Assembly: GCA_035578905.1 (NCBI GenBank)
Contig: JAQJVL010000676.1
Location: 248,001-312,000 of the forward strand
DNA length: 64,000 nucleotides
Reading direction: 5' to 3'
Origin: Stictocephala bisonia
Lineage: Eukaryota; Arthropoda; Insecta; Hemiptera; Membracidae
The notes below the pieces were generated by a model. The model was not told where the DNA came from and made no database searches. It saw only the letters and a list, made by a program, of their open reading frames with translations. The translations under genes and the position numbers were made by a program. Shown here in pieces: positions 25,012 through 36,462 of the stretch (positions within the stretch are counted from its first letter, which is position 1; each line of letters starts with the position of its first letter).

Positions 25012-26154
25012 TTAAGGGGAGTCGGACACTTAAAAATTATTAAAATTTCATTTTTTTGTTTTTATGTGTTATTTGTTCTTTATTTTATTGCCTTTAATTT
25101 AACACTAATTTTACATTAATCGAACAAGTACTTTTCTCAATATGACCTATTTTGTAAACCTTTACACGAATATTTTCCGACAAAACTGCTACTGCTACTG
25201 CTAAAGGCCCTGCCTGATACTTGGTGCAAATATCGTAAAGCCATGGATAATAATGAGAGCTATGACCATAAGAAACACTTTCACTTTCCAAGAATTGTTA
25301 TGGAAGAAATCAAACCAATCTTCAAAGATTTGTCCAAGACTGAGTTGCTCAGTAAATGTCTCCATGGTGGCACTCAGAATGCTTGCGGGTCCCTCAACAG
25401 TGTAATATGGTCTAGGCTACCAAAAAGCACTTTTGTCCTAAAAAATACTTTGGAACTTGGTATTTATGAAGCCATTAGCACTTATAATGATGGAAACATT
25501 GTTAAATGCAAAAATTTAAGCAGTCTTGGCATCACTCCTGGCATCAACTGCGTTCAGCGGATGAAACAAATTGACGAGCTGAGGATTTTGAAAGCCAAAA
25601 AATAATTCAAGAAATCAAAAAGAAGTGCCGGCAGAAGAGGTCTTTGGCAAAGAAGAAGCTGGATGACTTCTATGCAGAACAGGAAGATCCAGACAACCCT
25701 TCTTATGGATCTGGGATGCATTAGGATGTGTCAAACTATAAAACTAATACATATTTTCTGTTTTTGTTAATTTTCCGAAAGTTTAGTTTTTCTATATAAA
25801 AAATACGTTTTCTCAAGAACCATTTGATATATCAACACAATTTTTTTTTTCGTTTTAATCAGGACACAAAGAAGATTAATTTGATCATAGGAAATGTTCC
25901 TAAGCAGTATTGTTTATTATTTAGAAAATAAATAAGCTACAAATAAAAACAAAAAAATTACAAAATATATAAAAAATCATTATTGGAAGAGATTTCACAA
26001 TATCTAAATATCCTTTGCTTAAAATGTGCTATAAAGCAGGACCTTTAAAATAAAAAAAAGTATAAGGTGATAGCTCAACTAATGTTTGAGAAAAAGTATT
26101 TCAAAAATGGCCAAATTAACATGGGCGATATAGGATGTGCCCGACCCCCCTTAA
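25012..26154 (+). mobile_element. TTAA-flanked DNA element carrying a Mutator-type transposase remnant
   Basis: TTAA at 25012-25015 and 26151-26154 bounds a 1135-bp insert. Its ends are inverted repeats: GGGGAGTCGGACAC on the left and GGGGGGTCGGGCAC on the right (minus strand), 12 of 14 matching. The mariner transposase reads across when the insert and one TTAA are removed, which shows directly that TTAA was duplicated. The insert holds the transposase remnant at 25207-25724. Confidence 0.85.
25207..25724 (+). pseudogene. C-terminal remnant of a Mutator-like (PF20700-type) transposase
   Basis: The plus strand reads KALPDTWCKYRKAM, VMEEIKPIFKDLSKTELLSK, CLHGGTQNACGSLNSVIWSR, KNTLELGIYEAISTYNDGN and SSLGITPGINCVQRMKQIDE; after a stop at 25603 a shifted frame continues KKCRQKRSLAKKKLDDFYAE. 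The order DxWCK, CLHG-TQN-xSLNxxIW and YNDGN matches, as I recall it, the end of a transposase-like protein family that Pfam calls Mutator-like; that assignment is from memory. The longest open part (25243-25605) has 120 codons. The catalytic N-terminal part is missing, so it is inactive. The host element has TTAA duplications rather than the 8-10 bp typical of Mutator. Confidence 0.6.
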
Positions 26155-27167
26155 GGGTCCTAGAATGTTCGTTGTAGACCAATGACTTAAGATAAGCTCA
26201 CAGAAAGTAGTCGCAGGGTGTTAAATTCGGGAACCACTCCAGCCAATGCAGATCGCCTCTCGAGGAGATGAGCCGTCCTGGGAAGTGTTGCCGCAAAACA
26301 GTCATTGACATTTGTGGAGTGTGTGAAGTGGTGTTGTCCTGCTGGAACCACACTTCTTTCACATCCATTTCTTCAAGTTCTGGCAAAAAAAGTTTGTTAA
26401 ACATGTTGACATATTGGTCTGCAGTCACAGTGACTGCCTGGTTGTTCTCTTCAAAAACATGGATCAATTATTCCAACCTGCGATATAGCACACCAAACAG
26501 TAACACATTCCGAGTGTAAGTGATGTTGTTGAAGTTGTCTGGGGTTATGTGGGCTCGAATATGCATGTTCTGCTTATTTGCATATCCTGAAAGATGGAAG
26601 TGAGCCTTATCGTCCTGTGGGATGTTGAGTAGCGCCTCACATGCATTTTCATGGGCAGCAAAATGCAGAGATGAGATAATGTACCACTTGCAATTTGTAG
26701 GGAGGAAATTTCAGTTCCTTTTGTAGAATTCGTCTGATTGAACAAGCAGATACTCCAAGAGCACTTGCTTGTTTATGGACAAAGCACTTAGGAGATTGAA
26801 AAACAGAATGCCTTACCATGTCAATGTTTTCAGGCAATCTTACTGTTCATGGAAGTCCAGATTTTTTCTTCCTCATATCACTAGTTTCTCGGGAGTTATT
26901 CACCCATAAAACAATTGACTCTCGGCCAGGAACACAGTTATGGGGCGCAATATTGAAATGGTATCAATGATGGAATGACCATTAGAAAAGTACACTACAA
27001 CTGCGAATGTGCATTGCATCTTCGTCCACTCCATGATGGTGACTGAAAAAAAGTGGGATTGAAACTTAAAGCCACGCCCTCTCGATAACCTTGCTCCCAC
27101 CCTTACAACAACAGTCGTCGCTTCAGCACTGCCAACTGAAATAAGCAAGTTCCTTAGCCCCACCCTG

Positions 27168-27862
27168 TATTTCCAAAATTCGGAAAAGTATGGGCTGAAA
27201 AAATATTAATACTGTCCTAGTTTTCTAATGTCGAATAAAAAAATGAAAAATATTGTTCACCTTAATTTAAGTACTTTTCAAGGTTTTGGAAATGTAAAAA
27301 TCAGTAAGCTCTGCTGCCCTTACAACTGAAGTAGACAAATATCTTGATACATGATTGAGACCACAGATAAGTAAAAAAAAAAAACAGAAGTTGCATCTAA
27401 TATTGAGTTGTATGTGTGTCAAGTAGTTATTCCTCCAGTTTTCTGTGTGATATCATGGCCAGCCCCTTGTCAATCCCTCCCTTATCCCACCAAATCCTCA
27501 AGAATAGACATAATAATTATTAATACAGATGTATAAAGATGTACAGTGGTTGTAATCTATTTAAATCTGCCATTAATTTATTCGTTGCTGCCATAAGAAA
27601 GCGATCTCTGTTTCTTTTTGCTCTGTGCTAAGAGATTGAATTAAAAATACTGTATTCATTGATATGAAAATAATGATGATCTGAGGTTGAATGCTAAGGT
27701 GAGCACAATTGCAATTGCAGTGGCATGTGTAGTATACAGGGGTGTCCCCTAACATACTTCAATTTGATTCATTAGGAGATAAATGTTATCTGATTTTAAG
27801 GTCCTACTATAATATGACCAATTTGCTTATTTTATTTATTAACTTATTGTTGTCTGTTGCAG
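27168..27862 (+). other. GST intron, right part
   Basis: AT-rich sequence without a recognised element; it ends in the acceptor tctgttgcag-like tgtctgttgcag at 27851-27862. Confidence 0.7.
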
Positions 27863-28033
27863 TTATCTTGGGCTGACATAGTCTTTGCAAGTATCAGCGA
27901 ACTAATAAGTTATGTTTGTGATGTACCCGATGTCACTTCGGACTATCCAAACCTCCATGCTCTCAGAGAGAAAGTCGTCAATTTGCCACAGATAAAAAAG
28001 TGGATTGAAAAGAGACCAGTTGTTCCATTTTAA
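27863..28033 (+). CDS. Sigma-class glutathione S-transferase, terminal exon
   Basis: After the acceptor the exon opens in phase 0 with LSWADIVFASISELISYVCD and continues YPNLHALREKVVNLPQIKKW and IEKRPVVPF, then TAA. The S-W-A-D-hydrophobic motif (N-capping box region) and the YPNLxALxxKVxxxPxIKxWIxxRP ending are standard for the family. The three exons give about 159 codons of an expected 200 or so; the missing part is N-terminal. No damage is seen in these exons, so the gene looks functional. A polyadenylation signal AATAAA lies at 28061, only 28 bases after the stop. Confidence 0.92.
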   Translation, partial: LSWADIVFASISELISYVCDVPDVTSDYPNLHALREKVVNLPQIKKWIEKRPVVPF

Positions 28034-28060
28034 AGATCTATCAGAGATTTTGTATACTTA

Positions 28061-28070
28061 AATAAATAAA
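28061..28070 (+). promoter_or_regulatory. Polyadenylation signal of the GST gene
   Basis: AATAAATAAA lies 28 bases after the TAA stop, at the usual kind of distance for a short 3' UTR. Confidence 0.6.
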
Positions 28071-28197
28071 CAATAAGGATGATAGTGCTGTGTTTTTTTT
28101 TTCTTAGTTAATAATGATAAAAATAAATCTATTTTAAAGATTGTTGTATAATGAGGAGTTGTAAATATTATCTTAATTCCTAGCTTCAAGTGGCCGG

Positions 28198-28325
28198 TGT
28201 CATTACTTATAATTAAAGCTTCCGGAATGACCATGTCAAGGTGTTATATCACATGTTTTGCCCATACAGTGATGTGGCATCCTCAAGGAGATGGCAATAA
28301 TGTAAATAACATATTACCTTGGTCT
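28198..28325. mobile_element. Degraded relative of palindromic element FB6
   Basis: ATGTCAAGGTGTTAT and CATACAGTGATGTGGCATCC match the left arm of FB6 (50811-51044), and GTAAATAACATATTACCTTGG is a decayed right arm. On the minus strand the core reads TTGAGGATGCC, a loop, GGGC, AAA. Confidence 0.55.
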
Positions 28326-28329
28326 TTCC

Positions 28330-29983
28330 GTAAAATAGTAGGTATGCCAAAATAATAGCATACCTACCAATTCTTTAGCTGGTGATTTTACATTAGTTAC
28401 AAGTCATGTAGTATAAAAATTAATTGAGTCCCCAATGAACTTTAAGGTATCTACACTAAATAAACTAAATTAAAGTTAAAAGAGTCTGTTTGCTATTGCC
28501 AACCAAATCTGTGGAGAAGACCTTTTAAGAGAGCCACTGTAGCTAACTTAAATGTATTTATTATTTAGTTTGTTGTCACATTTTTGTGAATGAGAGTGCC
28601 TATTCATGTCTGTTTGTATAGAGAATTTAAATGACATATTTCCATGCATTGTTTTTGTTTGTGAACTAATGAACTTTTTTAGTACTATTTTAATTATTTT
28701 GTTTTTGATAAATTATGTATAATTTAGTACTTTTATTTATAAGTACAATAAACGTCAGTTGCAGAACCTCAGTTGTTCTCTGTAGGTTCTGAGCCCATGG
28801 TTGCCCAAGGATTTGTGCCTTTTGCCACAGATTTGTGTTTACATGTGTGTTCTCGTTCTTTACCCACCCATACACACACTATGATATTGACCCACCCACT
28901 AACATACAGCAATATAATTCCTAACTATATTGCTAGGAGAACCACACCCTAAGAGAACCACTGGTATAGAGATATTACAGTCACAGATATGATTTACCTC
29001 ATGACATCTCTATTGATGTCTTGATGTCTTATGATATCTTTGGGTAGCAGAAGACACTTTCTCATGGTTTGTTTGGATTTCCCCTTGACATCACATATAG
29101 TAAACATTGAACATGTTAGCTGCAAGTGACTTAATTACAATACTATCCCTAGAAACTGTTTGAATGTTTTCTCACTAGTGCTACATTTAGGTTAAATATT
29201 GATCCATATTGATGTCTGAGGTAACTTCTGGAGTAACTTATAAAGCGACTTTATGTCACCTGGATTCGGTTAGTCATCTTCACACACTTCATCATGAACA
29301 AAACAATTCAATAAAATTTATTTATTTATTCATTCATATGAAGTTTAATTTACTTAAATATGTATATACACAATATCTCCAATTCGATTCTGCTCTAACA
29401 GTCATCATGCCCCATGTTTTTAGATTGATTCCAAACTAAAGTTACTGTCTAAATTTTTGCAACAGCTATCTATCTATGATTATTCTGCTACAAATATATT
29501 GTACTTTAGTTAGAACGAAAAATATTAAATTATATATAAACTATAAAATAATATAACACCAATAAAATAAAGTAAAGTACTTCAAAAGTCTACTAGGTCC
29601 CCAACAAAAACGACATATCATAAAGGATCGTTGGTTCTTCATACAAACACACATGAATAGACACTATCATTTTCCAAATATTTGACAACCAACAGACTAA
29701 AATAATAAATTAACTCAAGCAATCCGCCTGGCTACTGTGGCTGATTCACAGTAAATAAAATATAATTCGGTTTTATTTACTTACTGTCAATGCCTAAATA
29801 TATTTAAATTCATTGGAGACTTGTTTAATTTTTCTACTACTTGTAATTGATGTAAAATCACCAACCAAAAACTTGGTGTGTCAAATTTGGTTTTGCATCC
29901 AATCAGAAACTTAACATGTAACTCCAAGTTTATATAAAATCTTAGCATAAGACTACAAAATAAATACTGTCAAGTGATATAAA
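28330..29983. other. AT-rich intergenic stretch, nothing recognised
   Basis: No exon, repeat or boundary could be supported between the GST gene and the foldback at 29984. Confidence 0.4.
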
Positions 29984-31004
29984 GGGTGTCTCTGAAATCT
30001 CTGATAAGCTCTCTTGGTTGTTGTTACTGGTTCATTTAGAATCACAAATATCATATGTAAAGTGTCCAAAATACTTTGGTTATCCTTTTAGCCGCCATTT
30101 TTTCCCACTTTTAAATTTATATCTAAAAAACCAAAAAATGTATTTAGCTGTAATTTTGCATGGCCCTTTATAACATAAACATACATTTGGAGAAAAATTA
30201 TTGATTTTCCTGTATTAAATTTTTCAAAATGGCAGCCATTTAAAATTTTAAATACTAAATAACTCCTAAACCAATAATTATATTAAAAATTACACAGAAA
30301 AATGCTTTTTTTGAAACTGTAATTACAAATCCAATGATTTTCAAAATCGGATAAAAAATAACAAAGAAATGATAATTTATGTGACAGTATGTAAAATACA
30401 ATATGCCAGTATATATGCATCACACATATCAGCTGATAATAATTATGTAATTGTGATAGTCTTAAATCAGCTGTCTAGTACAACAATAAAGTGTATGTAA
30501 ACATCTGATTTAAGAATGTCATAAATTACTTAATTATTATCAGCTGTTACATGTGTGTTGCACTTTGTATTGGCATATTGCATTGTACATACTGTCACAT
30601 AAATTATCATTTCTTTGTTATTTTTTATCCGATTTTGAGAATCATTGGATTTGTAATTACACTTTATAAAAAGCATTTTTCCGTGTAATTTTTAACATTT
30701 TTAGAAGTTTTTAAATGGAAACCATTTTTAATTGGTTTAGAAGTTATTTAGGATTTAAAATTTTAAATGGTCACCATTTTGAAAATTTTAATACAGGAAA
30801 ATCAATAATTTTTCTCCAAATGTATGTTTACGTTTTAAGGGTCATGAAAATTACAACTTAATAAACTTTTTGGTTTTTGAGGTATAAATTTAAAAGTGAA
30901 AAAATGGCGACTGGAAAGATAAGCAAGGTGCTTTGGATACTTTAAATATGATATTTTTTATTCTAAATGAACCAGTAACAACAACCAAGAGTTCAGACAC
31001 ACTG
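29984..31004. mobile_element. 1-kb foldback element with ~480-bp inverted arms
   Basis: The left half (29984 to about 30472) returns inverted in the right half (about 30512 to 31004) along its whole length. Examples are the outer GTTGTTACTGGTTCATTTAG, the inner GTGACAGTATGTAA and CAGCTGATAATAATTA, each with its reverse copy. The ends are GGGTGTCTCTGAA and TTCAGACACACT. The centre is a loop of about 40 bp. Divergence between the arms is modest. No transposase is encoded. Such long hairpins are typical of foldback transposons and could give double-stranded RNA if transcribed. Confidence 0.8.
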
Positions 31005-31484
31005 TATATGTATACTTATATTCGGGTATTTAGTAAGTGCAGTGTTTTGACAATGACATTTTAACTGGAGTGGTTCTATGAGGCATGTGTTTTTACTGTA
31101 GACTGAGATAACACTGTCATCTCTCAGATATCTACTATAATTTTTTATTGCTAAACATGATACAGCATTAAATGTACATGCGAAGTTTTATATTAATATG
31201 CTAATTCTTTAGTCTATTATAAAACAATTGTTATATCTTCAGATAAGAACATGAGACATTTTTGGCTAAATTAAATAAAGCTTTCCTATAAAATGGCTTT
31301 TACTAATTTGTTATTTCTAATAAGACATTAATAATTTCATAAAACAAACTATGTTTTCTGTTTTCTGAATTCTAAAAGGCGCAAAGAATGTTAAATAAAT
31401 TATGTGGTTAGTTTAAATGGTACTAGGGCTGGAATCAGTATAATAGGAGAGATCTATGAGTAGAATCAGCAGTCAAGTAATTCA

Positions 31485-31990
31485 AATTATTTTATTTTCC
31501 ATTAGGTAATTTACTATTACAATAGGCATTGTCACATTAAATATCATTAAAAAGATGTCATACAATAAATGATTAAGAGACCAAATCACACTTAGAACAA
31601 TGAATTTATATTCTCATTTAATACATAACAAGATTTAGATTTAAGCCATTTTGATGCTGTATTCTTAAACTTATTCAAAATTAAAGATCCTTTTTCAGGT
31701 AACTTATCAAATAGTTTTACCTGTTGATGATTAAAACTCTTTAATGACTTATCCAATCTAACTTTAGGTATAAATAAGTTTTGTTTTCTCCTCTTATTAT
31801 GTACATGGGTGTTGTTATATTTACTGATATTCTCTGTAACAGGAATCAGATTACTAAAAATATAAATATAAGTTAATGTCATTGAAGTAAAAATTGAAAA
31901 ACTTTCTCTACAGGACTCTCTTGAAGTTAAACCAGTTAAAATTCTCACAGGCTTTTTTTTGCTTAAAAAAAACTCCATTCAGAGTAGAAG
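31485..31990 (-). mobile_element. Non-LTR retrotransposon C-terminal fragment
   Basis: The minus-strand frame 31978-31592 reads KKPVRILTGLTSRESCRESF, then SMTLTYIYIFSNLI, THVHNKRRKQNLFIPKVRLD and QQVKLFDKLPEKGSLILNKF. The R-I-x-x-G-L-x-x-R-x-S-C-R-x-x-F and the final LFDKLP are the usual tail of Jockey/CR1-like ORF2. The 3' UTR runs to about 31485 and ends in AATAAAATAATT. There is no catalytic domain. Confidence 0.75.
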
Positions 31991-32019
31991 AAAAGAAAAA
32001 CAGACAACATATAACACAC

Positions 32020-32075
32020 ATTTTCAGGATTTGCCTGAAGGAAGTGCCAGTGGCACTGAAATTTTATGCTGTTTT
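32020..32075 (+). other. Isolated hammerhead-like core
   Basis: CTGAAGG, one A, then the perfect 6-bp stem AGTGCC/GGCACT with loop AGT, then GAAATTTT. It is the same layout as FB1 and FB2 but stands alone, with one change in the core (CTGAAGG for CTGAAGA). Confidence 0.5.
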
Positions 32076-32299
32076 AGGTCTGTTTTGCCTAGACAATATT
32101 ATTTAGATTTACCTTGAGATAATATTTTTTATTATTGATTTGAGAGCTATTCTAACTTTCTGAAATTTAAAAATTTGTTTACTAAAAAAATATTTTATTG
32201 GTTAGTTACTGAAAAACCTTTACCAAAACATAATTGAAAATTTAATGTCTATGTGGATTTATAAATAAGCTTTCATATGAAAATAAAATTTACTTAATT

Positions 32300-32420
32300 A
32301 TAATTCTTTTATTTTCCCTTAAGTAATTTACAATTACAGTAATAAATGTCACATTAAATACAATACTATAAAAAGATTAAAACGATAAATAAGTTATCCA
32401 AGAACATTTTAATCACACAA
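32300..32420 (-). mobile_element. Second copy of the LINE 3' end
   Basis: About 110 bp align with the 3' end at 31485-31600: TTTTATTTTCCCTTAAGTAA, AATGTCACATTAAATA and TTTTAATCACAC here have close counterparts there. It is severely 5'-truncated. Confidence 0.6.
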
Positions 32421-33039
32421 TCTATGAAAAAAGGCTCCTACAGACAGGCCACTTAGATTGCAACCTACAGAAAGCACTGGTACGAAAGAAATGCATTGAG
32501 TGGTGGAAATAAGAGAGAAAAGTACTCTTCCCCCAATGTGTCATTCCATTTAATGTTGTCATAGAAACTAGGTAGCAAGCCCCGCCTATTATGTCATCAG
32601 CAACAGTGACCATTAAGATAGATCCTGGCCTTGACTATTAATTTTTATAAATAATATTGAGTTTATAATGTATTCATTCTCCCCCTTACCTGTCTGATAA
32701 GTTCTCTGTACACATTAATAGTTTATAGGGACTGGGTAAAGTAAACTTGAGGATATAAACCTTTTATTTTGATGAAAAACAAGCAAAACTTTGAGGATGT
32801 GTTTAGAAAAAAATGTAAATTGTTTTGCAAATCAATTGATTTTTTTTAATAAGAAGAAAAAAGAAGACAAAGCAACACTAGAGAATCTTGCTAAAGAATT
32901 AAGAGCCTATCTTGGTAGGATATACATTTTTATTATTTATAGTTAAACCTGAAATTCTAAAGCAGGAGAAATCGTATTGTCTGTAGAAAAATTATTTGTT
33001 GATTAATGTTAAATCCCATCTACATCGTACGTTTGTGTG

Positions 33040-33392
33040 GGGTTGAGAAGGCCATCAATGTTGTATGTGGCAGAGTGCAGATGGCCATCAACATTGCATG
33101 TGGGGTTGTGCAGATGACCATCAACATTGTATGTGGCGGTGTGCAGATGGCCATCAACGTTGCATGGGGGTGTGCAGATGGCCATCATCGTTGTAAGTGG
33201 CGGTGTGCAGATGGCCATTAATGTTGTATGTGGCGGTGTGTAGATGGCCATCAATGTTTTGTGTGAGTTGTGCAGATGACAATCATCGTTGTATGTGGCG
33301 GTGTGCAGATGGCCATCAACGTTGCATGTGGAGGTGTATAGATGGTCATCAACGTTGCATGTGGAGGTGTACAGATGGCCATTAGTGATTGA
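33040..33392. repeat. Minisatellite, 33-bp unit, about 10.7 copies
   Basis: The unit is GTGGCGGTGTGCAGATGGCC then ATCAACGTTGTAT. Because 33 is a multiple of three, several frames stay open on both strands, including a 136-codon minus frame that repeats NVDGHLHT. There is no start context, splice site or flanking coding sequence to suggest that this is translated. Confidence 0.9.
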
Positions 33393-33399
33393 AGTATGT

Positions 33400-34755
33400 G
33401 TTCCATCAATTGTGTGCAAGTGAAGTTGGGTGGTAGGGCTGTCAATATATTCAGTAAATTGACAGAACCATTGAGCATACTTTCATTCAATGTGAGAATA
33501 TTGAGTTCATAACCTGTTGCCTCTATAAGAACAGTTTGAATAAATCTGTATATGTTGTATTGGAGGTAACCAGTTTAGTTCTTTGTTCCTTGAAGCAAAT
33601 ATAAATAGTAGGATTAAGAATATTGTTTCAGACTTGTGAACATCATGATTCGAATATTAATCATTAAAATGCAAATTATCTATGTTCTGTTGTAGCACAG
33701 GTTTGATAGTTGTGAAAGTTGAGATTTTTTTTAATTGAGTTTTTATTGCAGGCCTTTCATGGTTCCTACAACTCGCTAGGTTTACCAAGGCACTTGGCCA
33801 GGCAATGCGCAATAGACTAATTGGAGTCGGGGAAGTCGCTGAGTCAGTCTGTACCATATGGTAAATAAAAATAGAAAATAAAATCATCTGAAATTAGAAT
33901 TATTGTTTACAACCTGACTTAACCTTGTTATTGAGATAAATAATTGTGACAATTATTACTAATTAATTAATAAATGGCATGTTTAACTTTTTTTAATTTG
34001 TTTATATATCTATTGATTATATCATAATTTGATTTATTGATTTATAAGCAAATTAATGTGCCTATTTCCAGAGCAGACTTTGCAGGACAGCATAATATGG
34101 TGTTTGTATTTAAGCAATAAGAGGTTTTAATTAAATTAAAAATGAAAACAACCTTTCTGATTGGCCGTTGTAATAAATGTAAACACACAATAAAAGAGAC
34201 GAAAATAAATTCTTTTGTACACAAAGAGGCACTGCAAAAGCAGCTCGATTGGCAACACGGTAACTAAGAGATCAGTCACATGGTGGAGGGGTATAACAGT
34301 GGTGGGACCAGAGACCAAAGTATAACAGATTGTTGTTATTCTTTGGTCTCTGGGTGGGACTTGGACTGCCCTCCCCTACAGTCCTACTATTATTCCCTTC
34401 ACGAGCAGGACAGGTGCCTTGGTAATCCTCGTGAGTTATACAGCTCTTAATGCTTGTTATAAACTGATGACATTGTATTCACCATTTTTTAAAAAACAAA
34501 CATGCATGATAGTGTATGTTTGAATTTAGTTTATCTTTTTTAAATTGTCCTTTTGGCATTTGTGTATGTAATTTTTATTTCTTCTAGTTTTATTTGTACG
34601 TTTCTAATTTTATTTATTTATTGGAAATTAGATTTATAGACATTTCTTTTTTTGTAAACTGCTGTTTGAAGTATATTTTTCTTGAAATAAATTGTATGTG
34701 TTTTTGTTAAAACAGCATATATGTTTTATTGTTTGGTACAAGGGAAGACTAAATA
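33400..34755. other. Intergenic stretch with one strong hairpin
   Basis: A hairpin at about 34306-34353 has arms CCAGAGACCAAAGTATAACA and TGTTATTCTTTGGTCTCTGG. At 33752-33860 a stretch richer in GC lies between a good acceptor and a possible donor, but it is not supported as an exon. Confidence 0.45.
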
Positions 34756-34769
34756 CTCCTAACTGCACC

Positions 34770-35300
34770 ATTTATATTATACTAGCTGAACCCGGCGGAC
34801 GTTGACTCGCCTTTCATTTTTCATTGACATACCAAAATAAAGCAATAAAAAGAATTATAGAAAAAACCATTATTTATTAAATGAGTGCAAGAGGGTAAAC
34901 AATATTTTTGGTCTTCTTATGGTGTATAAATGTATTATAATTTGTTGTAGTGTGTGCTACACTCTCAAGGTGAAATGTAGAACTACAATAAATCAAAACA
35001 TATACAGTACTGTTGTTGTGAGAACTTCAATCTGCTTGTGGCATGTGAAACTACATTAAACCACACAGTCATATGTTTTTTGTAAACAATTCAGATTCTC
35101 CATTTGAATAACATGGGATCTTTAGGAGCCCGTGGGGCGGGACCCTGTGGACGGATCTGCATCAAACTTCACAGAAACCATCTCGGGAGTATACAGGACA
35201 ACATCCTAAAGTTTCATGGCGATCGGTTGGATGGTTTGGCAGCGCATAAACTTCAAACATATATATATACAAACATCCTCTTTTATAAATATAGATACAG
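34770..35300. mobile_element. Dispersed element of the ACTAGCTGAACCCGGC type
   Basis: The left end ACTAGCTGAACCCGGCGGAC and the right part (CATCAAACTTCACAGAAACC, TTTCATGGCGATCGGTTGGA, ending in ATAAATATAGAT) match the general pattern of a very common arthropod interspersed repeat that I know only by its ends. A minus-strand left end of the same type lies at 54958-55000. No coding capacity. Confidence 0.5.
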
Positions 35301-35524
35301 TAGACATTTTTAATTTCATTAATGAACTATTCTAATTCTTAAACTTATAACATTTTAATGCATAACTATTTTAAACTAAAATTTATTAAATTCCTTTTGC
35401 AGATGATGGAACATTTTAATACAGTACTTGATTATTAATATGAAATCAATGACATCACAATTTTCCAGGTAAGACTTACACTTTCTTATTTTCTCCTACC
35501 TTCACAACATGCTGTATACACAGT

Positions 35525-35719
35525 GAATATGGTAGTAGGAAGTGGTATTCTAAGATAGAGGAAAATGGGTCCATATTACACGAAAATATTGAATATGGTA
35601 GTAGGAAGTGCTATTCTAAGATAGAGGAAAATGGGTCCATATTACACGAAAATATTGAATATGGTAGTAGGAAGTGCTATTCTAAGACAGGGGAAAATTG
35701 GCCCGTATTACAAGAAAAT
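35525..35719 (+). repeat. Tandem repeat, 66-bp unit, 2.9 copies
   Basis: Units start at 35525, 35591 and 35657. The first two differ by one base; the third has several changes. Unit start: GAATATGGTAGTAGGAAGTG. Confidence 0.95.
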
Positions 35720-36462
35720 ATGAAAAACACTGGCTAATTTTTTATTCATACTTACTGTTTACAATTCTTAAGAAATTAGTAAAAAGGTTGCACTGCTTCA
35801 AGATAGGTGAATCAGACATTAAGTCTGTGAGAGATGCTTTAAATCAATTGAAAGACAAGAAATATATTTTTAAAATCAATGTTAAAACAGTATTTTTTTT
35901 ACTTAAAATGTTTTAACTTTGAATTTATTTTCAGTAAAAATATGCATTCAAGATTTACTGCTTTTAAAAATTGGAATAAAACATTTGTTATCAAACTTGA
36001 AAACTCTCCATTTATTTACAGTCCTAATATTGATTGACCTTGTGAGATACTCTGAAATCACATGCTTACGCCTTGTTAAGATTGTGACATTGAAATGGTC
36101 AAATCTGTTTGGATTTCCCTTACAATTTTAATTATATATTAGTGGACTGGGATACAAATAATGAAGAAGACTGATAATATTTCCATTTTGGTGTTGTGTT
36201 AATTAAATTCTTGAGAAATAATATATTAAATTAGTTTCCTGTACTTTGTTCATAACCAGTTGGTTCTCATACCTGCAATTTAATTTCATACAATCGATTA
36301 TTATAGATTTTTTAAGGGCTTATCTATTGTGCTTTAGTTCCAAACTATACAAATTTGTGTCTTATAATATTGTGTCTTATAAGATTGCCTTCCTTAGATC
36401 AAGATCAATCTGACTAAAAGTGATATGAAGATTGGAGGAGGCAGATTGTGTTCTCAGTCCTC

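Larger units (their letters stand above)
24868..27034 (-). pseudogene. Mariner-type transposase, decayed and split by an insertion
   Basis: The minus-strand start at 27034 gives MEWTKMQCTFAVVVYFSNGH, followed, in shifting frames, by ASALGVSACSIRRILQKELK (helix-turn-helix), AHFHLSGYANKQN, VFEENNQAVTVTADQYV, EVWFQQDNTTSHT (the catalytic QQD segment, with the Asp kept) and SRGDLHWLEWFPNLTPCDYF. A stop stands where Trp is expected (TGA at about 26207). The gene is then cut at 26154/25012 by the TTAA element. It resumes to the left with LNELKNNN and MLQRVQNN, then after stops RRWIQNNG and EIIFKPGK. The protein would have cut and pasted DNA at TA. Several stops and frameshifts make the copy dead. 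Confidence 0.8.
24835..27167 (-). mobile_element. Tc1/mariner-superfamily element, interrupted by a TTAA element
   Basis: The right end, read on the minus strand, begins CAGGGTGGGGCTAAGGAAC and is followed by TA (27168-27169). The left end is not clear; it abuts the LINE fragment. Inside lies a decayed transposase gene on the minus strand, split by the insertion at 25016-26150. Without the insert the element would be about 1.2 kb, usual for mariner. Confidence 0.75.

Noticed and set aside
33752..33860. Exon-like stretch between ttttattgcag and gtaaat
   Set aside because: Two of the three frames contain internal stops and the third (FLQLARFTKALGQAMRNRLI) matches nothing I know; the minus strand is equally open.
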